Notes: a model not told the origin generated them from the sequence alone. A stretch of DNA of 64,000 bases from Buttiauxella sp049686335 (GCF_049686335.1 NZ_JBAVHX010000029.1:60028-124027); one strand, 5' to 3'; numbered from the stretch's first letter, positions 1 through 8,208 are shown. A program made the numbers and translations.

Positions 1-417
1 CCCGCTGAATGGCATGACTTAATTGTGAATCGACGCATCGATTTTATCCGCTGCCACGTTTCACAAATTGGTGGAATAACGCCTGCGCTCAAACTCGCCG
101 TGCTTTGCCAGGCATTTGGCGTACGTCTGGCCTGGCATGGCCCGTCTGACATGACCCCTATTGGCGTGGCGGTGAACACCCATCTGAATATTCATCTGCA
201 CAATGCGGCAATTCAGGAATTTATCCCGAATAAGCCGAACACCGAATCGGTGTTCCCTGGCGCGCCAGTTGCAGAACAAGGTTATATCTATCCGATTGAA
301 AAACCGGGTATTGGTGTGGGCTTCGACCAGCAAAAAGCGGAAACCTTCCCCGTGGAATATCGTCTACATGAGTGGACGCAAAGCCGCTTACCCAACGGGG
401 CCATTCATACTCCCTGA
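1..417 (+). CDS. Sugar-acid dehydratase, enolase superfamily (ManD/RspA-like), C-terminal part
   Basis: The reading frame is open from the first base, so only about 138 C-terminal residues are present and the start lies outside the window. The fragment looks like the end of the TIM barrel and capping region of the mannonate/gluconate dehydratase (ManD, RspA) group. It reads IDFIRCHVSQIGGITPALKLA, then AFGVRLAWHGPSDMTPIGVA with the conserved His in WHGPSD, and ends in SRLPNGAIHTP. Known members dehydrate hexonates to 2-keto-3-deoxy acids in the cytosol. The last 13 bases overlap tail to tail with a GntR-type regulator gene, which suits a sugar-acid catabolic locus. The exact substrate cannot be read from this part. 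Confidence 0.8.
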   Translation, partial: PAEWHDLIVNRRIDFIRCHVSQIGGITPALKLAVLCQAFGVRLAWHGPSDMTPIGVAVNTHLNIHLHNAAIQEFIPNKPNTESVFPGAPVAEQGYIYPIEKPGIGVGFDQQKAETFPVEYRLHEWTQSRLPNGAIHTP

Positions 418-1127
418 GTGCCCTGGCGATAAGCCAAATTGTCATGGTTATAGGGGATGACATAAGTGCAGGAATAATTGATATCGACGATTTCGCTGAT
501 TTCAAATACCCGCCCCCCTTCGAGGATCCCGCGGTTGATGATATGCATCGCCGGGATCCCTTTTTTACACTCCAGTAATGCGGCCTGCTCCTTACTGATC
601 GAAACCGCCTGATAACTGGTTAACAGGTGCGAAATTCGAAATCCTTTACTGAGTACATATTGTTGAATGGAGCGTTCAATCACTTGCTGATTAAGGTCGG
701 GGAAATCCTGCACCGGCAGGCGTGAAATCTCTATTTGTACCTTTTGATTGTCCACATATCGCAGGCGGCAAAACTGCCAGATGTACTCATTTTCACCCAC
801 ACCAAAGACTTGTTGCTCTTCGCGATTGGGTAACTTTTTATGTAAATTGATCATACGAAAAGCCATCTGATCAAAACGTTTCTCGGTAATGGAGTTATAG
901 ACCAACGGGTTATTACGGGCTTGTGTATTAATCCATATTCCCGACCCCTGAATAATTTCAATCACCCCAATACTCACCAGCCTTTCCAGAGCTTTGCGGA
1001 TCGTAAAACGCGAAACGTCATATTCTGCTGCAAGCTGACGCTCCGGAGGTAATTTGCGTCGTTGGGAATCATTATGCTGGTAAATTTTGCTTAACAAATC
1101 CTGGATGACAAACTCTTTTTTCTTCAT
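405..1127 (-). CDS. GntR/HutC-family regulator with UTRA ligand domain
   Basis: This 240-residue protein has an N-terminal winged helix-turn-helix (about residues 5-75, with LPPERQLAAEYDVSRFTIRKAL and the wing QGSGIWI). A UTRA effector domain follows (about 90-230, with FCRLRYVDNQKVQIEISRLP and IINRGILEGGRVFEISEIV). The architecture is that of a HutC-type repressor released by a small metabolite. A GGGTGA stretch lies about 7 bases before the ATG. It converges on the dehydratase gene and shares its last 13 bases, so it may control that sugar-acid pathway; this is inference from position. The E. coli neighbours of pdeB (ylaC, maa, hha) are absent at this place. Confidence 0.88.
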   Translation of the reverse strand: MKKKEFVIQDLLSKIYQHNDSQRRKLPPERQLAAEYDVSRFTIRKALERLVSIGVIEIIQGSGIWINTQARNNPLVYNSITEKRFDQMAFRMINLHKKLPNREEQQVFGVGENEYIWQFCRLRYVDNQKVQIEISRLPVQDFPDLNQQVIERSIQQYVLSKGFRISHLLTSYQAVSISKEQAALLECKKGIPAMHIINRGILEGGRVFEISEIVDINYSCTYVIPYNHDNLAYRQGTQGV

Positions 1128-1269
1128 TACATGTTCACCCGTTACACGCGTCTAAACATTCCATGCCCACTTTGCATGAAAACATAACATCCCTCATTCA
1201 TGTGAGATAGACTAACCTCTTCTATGTAAAACCATTATAAAAACTATTTAATTAACGGGGTCTAAAAGA

Positions 1270-2832
1270 ATGACATCCCGAAAACTCATCAGTCTGGTCA
1301 GCGGCATCCTTATTTTGGCTGTTTTGCTTCCCATTTTGTTAAGCATTTATCTTGCTCATCGCAAGGCTGAACAAGTTTTTCATAATGAACTGAAAGAATT
1401 TGCCGACCACGCGTTGATGCGTACCGGTCAGGTCATCAACGAAGCTATTTCTGCCGTTGACGATATTAACCGTTTTAGAGACGGAAACTGCTCTCATGCA
1501 CACGCTGAAGCCATGCACCGCACGGCTCTTGAGTATCGTAATGTGCAAGAAATGATGTATGAAAAAGATAACCACATACTGTGCAGTTCGCTGGAGTCTT
1601 TGAATTACAATGAAAATTTAGGCCCTCCCGATCGCGTCGGTGAGCAAGGCTTTAGCGCGTGGTATGCCACCCCACCGATGCCGGGTTTTAAACGTAAGAT
1701 GATTTTTATCGGCAAACCGCCGCATCTTGCTTTAATCGACCCGATGTCATTAATTGATGTGCTGCCTTTTGGGTCTTATACGCTCAATATTGTGATGGTG
1801 GGACTGCACAAAAATGAAGTTATCGCGACAAATAGCCATTATGTGTCTGATGACTGGCGCAAGCCGCTGGCCCAGGGCGTAGATGAATTTCAAAGCGATA
1901 ATAATATCTATGTTATTCGTCGGGACAATAATCTTGGCCTCGCCATGATTGCCTGGGCGTCAGTGGCACCGCTCACCGTCGCCTGGTATCAGCAACTGTA
2001 TATTTGGTTACCTGTGGGATTAATTATTAGTCTGGCCACAGGATGGTTCTTAACGCGGGTTTTACGTCAGCTATTATCGCCACGTAATCGGTTAATGGAT
2101 GCGATTAAAAACAATGAACTTAGTGTGGTCTACCAACCCATCGTGCATCTTGAAAGCGGTGAGAGTGTCGGTGCTGAGGCATTAATCCGCTGGCAACAGC
2201 AAGACGGCACTATGCTGACTCCGGATGTTTTTATTCCGCTGGCAGAACATTCAGGCCTGATCACGCAATTAACTGAGCAGGTTATTGATCTTATTTTCAT
2301 CGAGCTGGGCGAGTGGCTCCACCAACATCCTGACTATCATATTTCAGTTAATTTAGGTATCCGTGATATCCGCAGCTTACATATCCTGGAAGTCATCAGT
2401 CCATATTTAGCACGTTATTCCGTACAAGCGGGTCAAATAGCTTTTGAAATTACTGAACGTGGTTTTGCAGATCCGAAAGTGACCGCACCAATTATTGCGC
2501 AATATCGCCAGGCAGGACATGCCATTTATATTGATGATTTTGGTACCGGTTATTCAAGCCTGAGCTATTTGCAGGATCTTGATGTCGATATCCTTAAAAT
2601 AGATAAGTCATTTGTTGACGCGATTGGATATAAAAATATCACTCCGCATATCATTGAAATGGCCAATGCGTTGGGGATTTTAATGGTCGCCGAGGGAATC
2701 GAAACGCCCGTGCAGGCCACGTGGCTGCGGACCAAAGGTGTGCAGTACGGTCAGGGCTGGCTATTCAGCAAAGCCCTGCCAAAAGATAAGTTCATCGAAT
2801 GGGTGGCAAACTATACCGCCCGAGCGATGTAA
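1270..2832 (+). CDS. pdeB: Cyclic-di-GMP phosphodiesterase PdeB (YlaB), CSS-motif sensor and EAL domain
   Basis: The product degrades the second messenger c-di-GMP at the inner membrane. Residues about 8-30 and 242-264 are hydrophobic and enclose a periplasmic CSS domain, with Cys in DGNCS (about 74) and CSS (105-107). These cysteines are the DsbA/B-sensitive redox switch in family members. The EAL domain starts near 275 and keeps EALIRW (303-308) and DDFGTGYSSLSYLQDLDVDI, so it should be active. The 520-residue length and the ends match E. coli PdeB. Gene order pdeB-ybaA is conserved, although a decayed norVW fragment lies between them. The ATG follows a weak GGGG site. Confidence 0.93.
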   Translation: MTSRKLISLVSGILILAVLLPILLSIYLAHRKAEQVFHNELKEFADHALMRTGQVINEAISAVDDINRFRDGNCSHAHAEAMHRTALEYRNVQEMMYEKDNHILCSSLESLNYNENLGPPDRVGEQGFSAWYATPPMPGFKRKMIFIGKPPHLALIDPMSLIDVLPFGSYTLNIVMVGLHKNEVIATNSHYVSDDWRKPLAQGVDEFQSDNNIYVIRRDNNLGLAMIAWASVAPLTVAWYQQLYIWLPVGLIISLATGWFLTRVLRQLLSPRNRLMDAIKNNELSVVYQPIVHLESGESVGAEALIRWQQQDGTMLTPDVFIPLAEHSGLITQLTEQVIDLIFIELGEWLHQHPDYHISVNLGIRDIRSLHILEVISPYLARYSVQAGQIAFEITERGFADPKVTAPIIAQYRQAGHAIYIDDFGTGYSSLSYLQDLDVDILKIDKSFVDAIGYKNITPHIIEMANALGILMVAEGIETPVQATWLRTKGVQYGQGWLFSKALPKDKFIEWVANYTARAM

Positions 2833-2852
2833 CGCATCTGAGACGCGCCAGC

Positions 2853-3056
2853 CACTATATTATCAACCACGCGGAAGAGGACCACGCCGGTGCACTGACC
2901 GAGCTGATGCCCGCGGAAGTCAGCAGCCGTCTTCAGCATCGGCTTAATACTATGGGTGTGGAACTACTGTTTAATCAATGCCTGGAATCGCAGTCGAAAA
3001 CAGAACAGGGCATTCATGCCACGCTAAGTAATGGCAGAACGGTCAGTGCGGATTGT
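2853..3056 (+). pseudogene. Scar of a deleted norV-norW operon
   Basis: One frame reads YIINHAEEDHAGALTELM, which matches the metal-site motif of flavorubredoxin NorV (about residues 72-90). It runs without a break into MPAEVSSRLQHRL and on to GIHATLSNGRTVSADC, which matches the middle of NorW, the NADH:flavorubredoxin reductase (about residues 187-235). The join near 2901-2912 falls on CTGATGCC, a short stretch both genes would carry, so a deletion of roughly 2 kb between micro-repeats is the simplest explanation. Homology is lost on both sides. The open frame continues to 3539 only by chance across antisense ybaA. It cannot make a working protein. Confidence 0.75.
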
Positions 3057-3087
3057 TGCGCGAGTTGCAGATTTAGCGGTTTTAACC

Positions 3088-3112
3088 GGGTAGATGACGC
3101 TGCGCTAATCCC
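3088..3112. repeat. REP-like palindrome
   Basis: The imperfect palindrome GGGTAGATGACGCTGCGCTAATCCC resembles a repetitive extragenic palindromic unit. A close relative with the same core (GATGACGCT..GCGCTTATCC) lies at 7346-7372. It sits between the norVW scar and the 3' end of ybaA, the usual place for such elements. Nothing else is seen in 3113-3152. Confidence 0.5.
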
Positions 3113-3152
3113 GTGCTTGAGAGCAGTCAGCGTGAGCGTCATCCGCCGATTT

Positions 3153-3506
3153 TTACTCGTCGAGAATTGGTGCAAAGCCACCATAAATCATGCGTTTGCC
3201 ATCGAATGGCATCGACTCGCCAAACTCTTTCATCCGTGGGTCAGACATCATCTTGGCATTCGCTTCATCACGCACTTCTTTAGACGGATATTCAATCCAG
3301 CTGAAAACCACTTCCTCGCTCTCTTCGGCTTTCACCGCCATACGAAAATCAGTGAGCTTGCCATCGGGCACATCGTCAGCCCAACATTCCACTACGCGTA
3401 CCGCACCAAATTCTTTGAACAGCGGTGCTGCTTTGGCGGCCATCTGCTTATACGCGTCCTTATTTGCTGCCGGTACAGCAACAACGAAACCATCAACATA
3501 AGGCAT
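3153..3506 (-). CDS. ybaA: YbaA, DUF1428 family protein
   Basis: This 117-residue protein is nearly identical to E. coli YbaA over its length, including the FKEFGAVRVVECWADDVPDG and MMSDPRMKEFGESMPFDG stretches that mark the DUF1428 family. The fold is a ferredoxin-like alpha-beta barrel of the dimeric type. The biochemical role is not known. A GGAGG site lies 6 bases before the ATG. As in E. coli it lies between ffs and pdeB, but here a GNAT gene, a YczE-like gene and a MocR gene separate it from ffs. Confidence 0.95.
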   Translation of the reverse strand: MPYVDGFVVAVPAANKDAYKQMAAKAAPLFKEFGAVRVVECWADDVPDGKLTDFRMAVKAEESEEVVFSWIEYPSKEVRDEANAKMMSDPRMKEFGESMPFDGKRMIYGGFAPILDE

Positions 3507-3602
3507 TGTAAACCTCCACAGTGTGGGGAAGACGGGTAGATGTTTTCCACCCGTGATGATTACAAATGATAAGTTTAGTCGTTAAGAATGAATGCCGCCT
3601 GT

Positions 3603-4424
3603 TCAGAGTTTGAGCAACATTTCATATTGCGTAACGGGATCCTGACGGTAGCCGCTACTTAAGAACACCGGCGCAAGGGGCTCGGGAATAGCTGTTGCGG
3701 TATACAGCCCACCAAAACGCTCACGCAGCAGCGTCAGCAATTTTTTCGCCAGCCCCTGACCCCGAGCCGCGGGGTCAACATAGAGCATGCGCACTCTGAA
3801 CCCTTGAGGAGCCGTGGCTATCATGGCGTACGCCATATCATTTAACACAAACGCTTTGCCCGGTAATTTATAGCCGGTTTCTGCCGCACTCAGCCATGGC
3901 AACCGCAAGTCTGTATCGGTCATCATTTTTTTAGCCATCACCAGCGGGTCGATTTCCTGCAACTCACCGGTTTGTGTAAACAACGTGGAACTGACGGCAT
4001 TAAATCCGACTAACGTCTGCTGGCGCACAAAGCCCATGCGTTCATACAACGCAATACCAGAGTCGTTGCCGACAATGACTTCCAGCCACATGTTACGGTC
4101 GCCCCGCGCACGCGCCTCGTCGATCAGTTGCTGCATAAACTGTTTGCCGAAACCTTGCCCGCGTAATTCAGGGCGAATCGCGAAAGCTGCCAGACGGCTG
4201 GTTTGCCCACGGCGGCTGATGATCGCCAGCGCTTTCGGTTCGCCGTCCTGCGTCCACACGCGACTGTCATTGAGGCTCATATCTTCCGCGGCAAAACGCG
4301 AGGCAAACGTCTCCCCATCAATGGTGAAAGGAACCAGATACCCTTCAAAACAGTGGGATAAAATCTCTGCTAACTGATAGCTATTCCAGTTTGCCGCCGC
4401 CTGACTGATGACCGTGCTGTTCAT
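3603..4424 (-). CDS. Tandem GNAT-family N-acetyltransferase
   Basis: The 273 residues hold two GNAT folds. The first (about 15-140) has the acetyl-CoA loop motif FAIRPELRGQGFGKQF followed by GIALYERMGFVRQQ. The second, shorter fold (about 175-270) has VRMLYVDPAARGQGLAKKLL. Both keep the (R/Q)GxG(A/L) pyrophosphate-binding pattern. The acceptor substrate is unknown. The gene is absent from this position in E. coli. It is co-oriented with the YczE-like gene 134 bases upstream, and the intervening 4425-4558 shows no terminator I can support. Confidence 0.85.
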   Translation of the reverse strand: MNSTVISQAAANWNSYQLAEILSHCFEGYLVPFTIDGETFASRFAAEDMSLNDSRVWTQDGEPKALAIISRRGQTSRLAAFAIRPELRGQGFGKQFMQQLIDEARARGDRNMWLEVIVGNDSGIALYERMGFVRQQTLVGFNAVSSTLFTQTGELQEIDPLVMAKKMMTDTDLRLPWLSAAETGYKLPGKAFVLNDMAYAMIATAPQGFRVRMLYVDPAARGQGLAKKLLTLLRERFGGLYTATAIPEPLAPVFLSSGYRQDPVTQYEMLLKL

Positions 4425-4558
4425 CTGTTACCTCATCCAATAGGGGATTTTGCTTACAGTGATAAAACATAGCGTGAGAACCGCACGCCATGAGTATTTT
4501 GTTCAATATCGCACAACATGACACATGGCACGGTAGCCATTCCAGAAATAAGGAGTGG

Positions 4559-5173
4559 TTATGAATGTGTCGGTTCTACCTGCGGAGTTTTCTGGGTTGG
4601 GCGAATGCGAAACCATGGCAAACAGAGTTGAATCATCGGGCCAATCGCCAGCGCATATAACACGGTACCCACACCAAATGTGCCTCCCATCAACCAACCA
4701 GCCAGCAACACGGTTAACTCAATCGCCGTGCGTACGCTGCGCACTGACCAGCCGGTACGCGCGTTAATCCCGGTCATCAAACCATCACGCGGGCCAGAGC
4801 CGAAACCTGCGCCGATGTACATCCCTGTCGCTATCGCATTCACCAGAATAGCTGCCAACAGCAAAATGCTGCGCATTACCAGCGATTCAATCGGCGGCAT
4901 TAAGGCTAGTGCGCCGTCTGCGGCAAGGCCCAACACAATCACGTTGCTGACAGTCCCAAGACCCGGTTTCTGACGCAGCGGGATCCACAGCAGCAGCACC
5001 AGAGCGCCCACCAGGATCATCACCATGCCAATATTTAAAGAGAAGATCCGCGCCACGCCGAGGTGGAACACGTTCCAGGGATCGGCGCCTAAATTGGCCC
5101 GCACGAACATCGCCGTGGAAACGCCATACAAAACCAGGCCGGTATACAGTTGCAGCAAGCGACGAGCGATCAT
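4559..5173 (-). CDS. YczE/YitT-family integral membrane protein
   Basis: This hydrophobic protein of 204 residues has five to six membrane segments and the glycine-rich signature GMYIGAGFGSGPRDGLM, with NLGADPWNVFHLG near the N-terminus. Both motifs are typical of the YczE/YyaS group. The function is unknown. The ATG at 5173 has GAGG 8 bases upstream and is preferred over a GTG three codons earlier. It is divergent from a MocR-type regulator at 5261. The same partnership occurs in Bacillus subtilis (yczE with ycxD), so the regulator probably controls this gene. Confidence 0.85.
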   Translation of the reverse strand: MIARRLLQLYTGLVLYGVSTAMFVRANLGADPWNVFHLGVARIFSLNIGMVMILVGALVLLLWIPLRQKPGLGTVSNVIVLGLAADGALALMPPIESLVMRSILLLAAILVNAIATGMYIGAGFGSGPRDGLMTGINARTGWSVRSVRTAIELTVLLAGWLMGGTFGVGTVLYALAIGPMIQLCLPWFRIRPTQKTPQVEPTHS

Positions 5174-5260
5174 TTTCTTCACCTCAGTATTCTTCTGTGG
5201 CTTTACTTTTACGCAAAATGGATCTGATATTAAGGTCCAGTTAATAAAAAGTGGATTGCT
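5174..5260. promoter_or_regulatory. Divergent control region between YczE-like gene and MocR gene
   Basis: The 87 bases between the two divergent starts contain an imperfect palindrome TGGATCTGATATTAAGGTCCA and a further copy of its half (GTGGATTG) closer to the MocR start. MocR regulators usually bind spaced repeats next to their own start, so these are candidate operators. This is inference from position and symmetry. Confidence 0.45.
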
Positions 5261-6691
5261 ATGGCCCAGCGTAGAACCGGATCATCATCTCTGACCAAAT
5301 TGCTGGGAAACTGGCAACAGGATTTACCCCGCACCCCGGTTTATCGCCAACTGGCGGATGGGCTACGGTTGTTGATTCTGGATGGGCGTTTGCCGCTCGA
5401 CAGTCGCCTGCCAGGTGAACGTGAACTGGCAGCAGCGCTCGGCGTTAGCCGGACCACTGTCGCGACCGCACTCGCACAATTGCGTGATGAAGGTTATCTG
5501 GCCAGCCGACAAGGTTCAGGTTCGGTCACCATGCTGCCGGAAGGGCGACAAGCTGTATCTCCCCTTCCTGGTCAGGCGGCAACGTTAGATCTTTCCACCG
5601 CGGCACTGACTGCCGGGCCGGAAATTCATCAGGCCTACGCAAACGCGCTGATGGCTTTGCCAGAACATTTGGGCTCGACTGGTTACAACCAGCAGGGTCT
5701 ACCGGAACTGCGTCAGGTTATCGCACAGCGCTACGCTGCCCGCGGGCTGCCGACTCACGCCGACCAGATTATGATCGTCAATGGTGCGCTTAGTGGTTTT
5801 GGGTTGATCCTGCGTCTACTGACAGGCCCGGGCGATCGCGTCTTGATGGATCATCCAACTTATCCGATGGCATTGACGGCAATTAAAGGTGCGTCGTGCC
5901 GTGCGGTTCCCGTTAGCCTGACTGAACAGGGTTGGGACACCGAAGGGCTGGCGGCGACCATTGCGCAAACGTCCCCACGACTCGCCTACTTGATTGCCGA
6001 TTACCATAATCCTACCGGGCGTTGTATGGATGTCGCGACGCGTATCGCTATCGCTGAAATGGCCGCCCGCACCCGTACCACCGTGGTGGTTGATGAAACC
6101 ATGGTCGACCTGTGGTTTGACGCCCCACCGCCGCCACCGCTGGCGACATTTGATCATGACGACCGGATAATCACTCTGGGATCCGGCGGGAAAAGTTTCT
6201 GGGGCGGTTTGCGGATAGGCTGGATTCGGGCATCGCCCCGCACTATCGCATCGCTGATTCAAATCCGCGACAGCCTGGATTTAGGCTCGCCAGTGCTGGA
6301 GCAGCTCGCGGCTATCCACCTATTTAACGAAGCAGATAACTTCCTGCCTGCGCGACGCGCCATGCTGCGCCAGCACAGAGATGCCTGCGCTGAAGCTATC
6401 AAAGCGTTATTCCCGGAGTGGAAAATAACCGTCGTGCCGGAGGGAGGTTTATCCTGGTGGATCGAACTGCCTGCACCGCTGGCAACCGTCTTTGCCGCCA
6501 GTGCGGAATCAATCGGGATTCGCATTGGTGCAGGCCCACGTTTTGGCGCCGAAGGGGCATTTGAACGCTATTTGCGTTTGCCGTTCACGCTTGAGCCAAC
6601 ACAGATGCGCACCGCTCTGGAACGTTTAAAACCAGTCTGGGACAATCTGTCACACGCGGGCAGTTACGCTGGACGAGCGATGGTGGTGTAG
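5261..6691 (+). CDS. MocR-type PLP-dependent transcription regulator
   Basis: The 476-residue protein fuses a GntR winged helix (about 15-85, with PVYRQLADGLRLLILDGRLP and SRTTVATALAQLRDEGYL) to a fold-type I aminotransferase domain (about 120-470). The cofactor lysine is in SGGKSFWGGLRIGWIR and the PLP-contact motif is DYHNPTGR. This is the MocR architecture; PdxR, GabR and TauR are known members. The target is probably the divergent YczE-like gene. It lies directly after ffs, a position empty in E. coli. The ATG has only a weak GTGGA site. Confidence 0.9.
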   Translation: MAQRRTGSSSLTKLLGNWQQDLPRTPVYRQLADGLRLLILDGRLPLDSRLPGERELAAALGVSRTTVATALAQLRDEGYLASRQGSGSVTMLPEGRQAVSPLPGQAATLDLSTAALTAGPEIHQAYANALMALPEHLGSTGYNQQGLPELRQVIAQRYAARGLPTHADQIMIVNGALSGFGLILRLLTGPGDRVLMDHPTYPMALTAIKGASCRAVPVSLTEQGWDTEGLAATIAQTSPRLAYLIADYHNPTGRCMDVATRIAIAEMAARTRTTVVVDETMVDLWFDAPPPPPLATFDHDDRIITLGSGGKSFWGGLRIGWIRASPRTIASLIQIRDSLDLGSPVLEQLAAIHLFNEADNFLPARRAMLRQHRDACAEAIKALFPEWKITVVPEGGLSWWIELPAPLATVFAASAESIGIRIGAGPRFGAEGAFERYLRLPFTLEPTQMRTALERLKPVWDNLSHAGSYAGRAMVV

Positions 6692-6735
6692 GATTTTTTT
6701 AGGGATGACTGCTGAAGGGTTTGAGACCCAGAATT

Positions 6736-6849
6736 GGGTGGGGGCCCTGCCAGCTACATCCCGGCACACACGTCATCTGCTGCGGCTGCTTCCTTCCGGA
6801 CCTGACCGAATTCACAAATTAGTGTTGCGGGAGAACCAACAGGGCCCCC
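6736..6849 (-). ncRNA. ffs: 4.5S RNA of the signal recognition particle
   Basis: On the minus strand the 114-base molecule starts GGGGGCCCTGTT and ends GGGCCCCCACCC, as in E. coli and with the same length. It carries the conserved apical region GGTCAGGTCCGGAAGGAAGCAGC, which binds Ffh. The outer ends pair to close the long hairpin. Differences from E. coli fall in the variable middle stem (ACACTAATTTGTGAATTC). With Ffh it targets membrane proteins to SecYEG. Confidence 0.97.
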
Positions 6850-6875
6850 ATTGAGAGCGCTAGTTACCTAACGCG

Positions 6876-6911
6876 CTGGCGCATTATCCATGTTGACCCA
6901 TGCAATTGCAA
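6876..6911 (-). promoter_or_regulatory. ffs promoter
   Basis: On the minus strand TTGCAA (6906-6911) and GATAAT (6883-6888) are separated by 17 bases and followed by the GC-rich discriminator GCGCC typical of stringently controlled stable-RNA promoters. It would give a precursor with about 27 extra 5' bases, in line with 5' maturation of 4.5S RNA by RNase P. Confidence 0.75.
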
Positions 6912-7013
6912 GCAAGGAGCGGTCAGGTGTTGCTTTCTTGCGCAGCCCCTGTTTCTCTTTCTAGTTTAGCTCACCACGATTATCCTTACCGACATCCTGA
7001 TTTGGAGTGTGCA

Positions 7014-7325
7014 ATGGATAATAACGACTCATTCCCCCAGCGCGTTTATCAGATTATTGCCGCGATCCCTGAAGGTTACGTCACCACCTATGGCGATGTC
7101 GCGCGGCTGGCTGGCTCACCGCGCGCAGCACGGCAAGTGGGCGGTGTACTCAAACGCTTACCCGAAGGCAGTAAATTACCCTGGCATCGGGTCGTGAATC
7201 GTCATGGCGCGATTTCCCTGACCGGCCCAGATTTGCAACGTCAGCGGCAAGCTTTGCTTTCAGAGGGGATTATGGTTTCCGGGAGCGGGCAAATTGATAT
7301 GCAGCGTTATCGCTGGAATTACTAA
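7014..7325 (+). CDS. ybaZ: Alkyltransferase-like protein Atl (YbaZ)
   Basis: This is a 103-residue relative of the DNA-binding domain of O6-alkylguanine-DNA alkyltransferase. The acceptor-cysteine motif PCHR is replaced by PWHR (LPWHRVVNRHG), the mark of ATL proteins. These bind O6-alkylguanine without removing the lesion and hand it to nucleotide excision repair. The helix-turn-helix YGDVARLAGSPRAARQVGG is kept. The ATG at 7014 has GGAG 6 bases before it and begins MDNNDSFPQRV. Longer frames back to 6900 would run into the ffs promoter. Confidence 0.93.
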   Translation: MDNNDSFPQRVYQIIAAIPEGYVTTYGDVARLAGSPRAARQVGGVLKRLPEGSKLPWHRVVNRHGAISLTGPDLQRQRQALLSEGIMVSGSGQIDMQRYRWNY

Positions 7326-7345
7326 ATGACAAAACTGATGCAAAT

Positions 7346-7372
7346 GGTGGATGACGCTAGCGCTTATCCACC
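7346..7372. repeat. REP-like palindrome
   Basis: GGTGGAT and ATCCACC flank a GACGCTAGCGCTT core, the layout of a repetitive extragenic palindrome. It lies between the convergent ybaZ and ybaY genes. A diverged relative is at 3088-3112. Confidence 0.6.
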
Positions 7373-7380
7373 CGACCAAA

Positions 7381-7405
7381 CTAAAAGCGCCTCCGTAGAG
7401 GCACT
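7381..7405 (-). terminator. Terminator of ybaY
   Basis: On the minus strand AGTGCCTC, loop TACG, and GAGGCGCT form an 8-pair stem (one G-U) followed by TTTTAG. The plus-strand version has a mismatch in the stem, so it should work mainly for ybaY. Confidence 0.65.
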
Positions 7406-7414
7406 TGTTTAGCA

Positions 7415-7993
7415 TCACATCTGCGTTGGAGCAGGCACTGCTGATGAAGGGTTAACCTGAGTCGGAGAGGTCAACGGAACGGTCGTTGTTGCGCCACCGT
7501 TATTCTGCACAGGAACCGCTGTCTGCTGAACCGGTACCAATGTCAGATCCACTTTCGTCCCACCATTGTTGATTGCCGGCTGAATAGTATCGGTGATAAA
7601 CATCAGCTGGTTATTCACGGTGATGGCCGCGCTCAGGATAATCCGCGCGTTAGGTTGGATATCCGCTGGGTTAAACGGCAGTACAAAGCTGAACGGTGAT
7701 TGTTTCCCTTCCGTGCGGACCGCTCGCTGCGCCAGCACTTTAGACGGAGCGTCCGCCATGGAAGCATCGGATAACGTCACTGTTAGCACTGCATCGGGTG
7801 GCAGCGCAATACGTTGACGGATCCAAACCGTACCCGAGACATTCGGCTGCTGAATATCAGACTGAGCCGTAGCCGCTGCTGATGACGTCGTCGCAGCAGG
7901 AGCCGGAGTTGGGATGTCCGCACTTTTGTTATGCGCGCAACCCACCATCGCAACAGCAATGGCTAAACCACTTAACGTGTGCACAAGTTTCAT
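7415..7993 (-). CDS. ybaY: Outer-membrane lipoprotein YbaY
   Basis: The 192-residue precursor has a lipoprotein signal (MKLVHTLSGLAIAVAMVGC) with lipobox VGC at residue 19. A Pro/Ala/Thr-rich linker follows, and then the YbaY domain (about 50-150, NVSGTVWIRQRIALPPDAVL to the LMFITDT region). It is followed by a low-complexity tail rich in Q, P, T and V that is longer than in E. coli. The function is unknown; the family has been loosely linked to polysaccharide metabolism. It is divergent from tesB. Confidence 0.92.
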   Translation of the reverse strand: MKLVHTLSGLAIAVAMVGCAHNKSADIPTPAPAATTSSAAATAQSDIQQPNVSGTVWIRQRIALPPDAVLTVTLSDASMADAPSKVLAQRAVRTEGKQSPFSFVLPFNPADIQPNARIILSAAITVNNQLMFITDTIQPAINNGGTKVDLTLVPVQQTAVPVQNNGGATTTVPLTSPTQVNPSSAVPAPTQM

Positions 7994-8156
7994 TGATTTG
8001 TTCTCCTTATTATCAATGCACCAGCAGGCTGTTGGCCCACAAGTAATGAGTGGTTAAACATACTTATCACGCTAAGTGTGGCACATATCACTGATTTTTG
8101 CCCAAAACCGAAAGAGATCATCAGGTCGGGCCACTGGATGGAGATTGTTGGAAACC

Positions 8157-8165
8157 TGTTATAAT
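8157..8165 (+). promoter_or_regulatory. Extended -10 promoter of tesB
   Basis: TGTTATAAT combines a perfect -10 box (8160-8165) with the TGn extension, 44 bases before the tesB start. No good -35 box is seen, which is usual for extended -10 promoters. Confidence 0.55.
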
Positions 8166-8208
8166 CAGGCCAGATGCGGGATTTTTATTTTTTTACTGAG
8201 GACCTTTT

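Noticed and set aside
2799..3539. 246-codon frame starting in the pdeB end and running across ybaA
   Set aside because: Only its middle (2853-3056) has protein similarity, to NorV and NorW. The rest is pdeB in another frame or antisense to the conserved ybaA gene.
6900..7013. 38-codon N-terminal extension of YbaZ
   Set aside because: It starts within the ffs promoter region and has no conservation. The ATG at 7014 has a proper GGAG site and matches the family start of the conserved domain.
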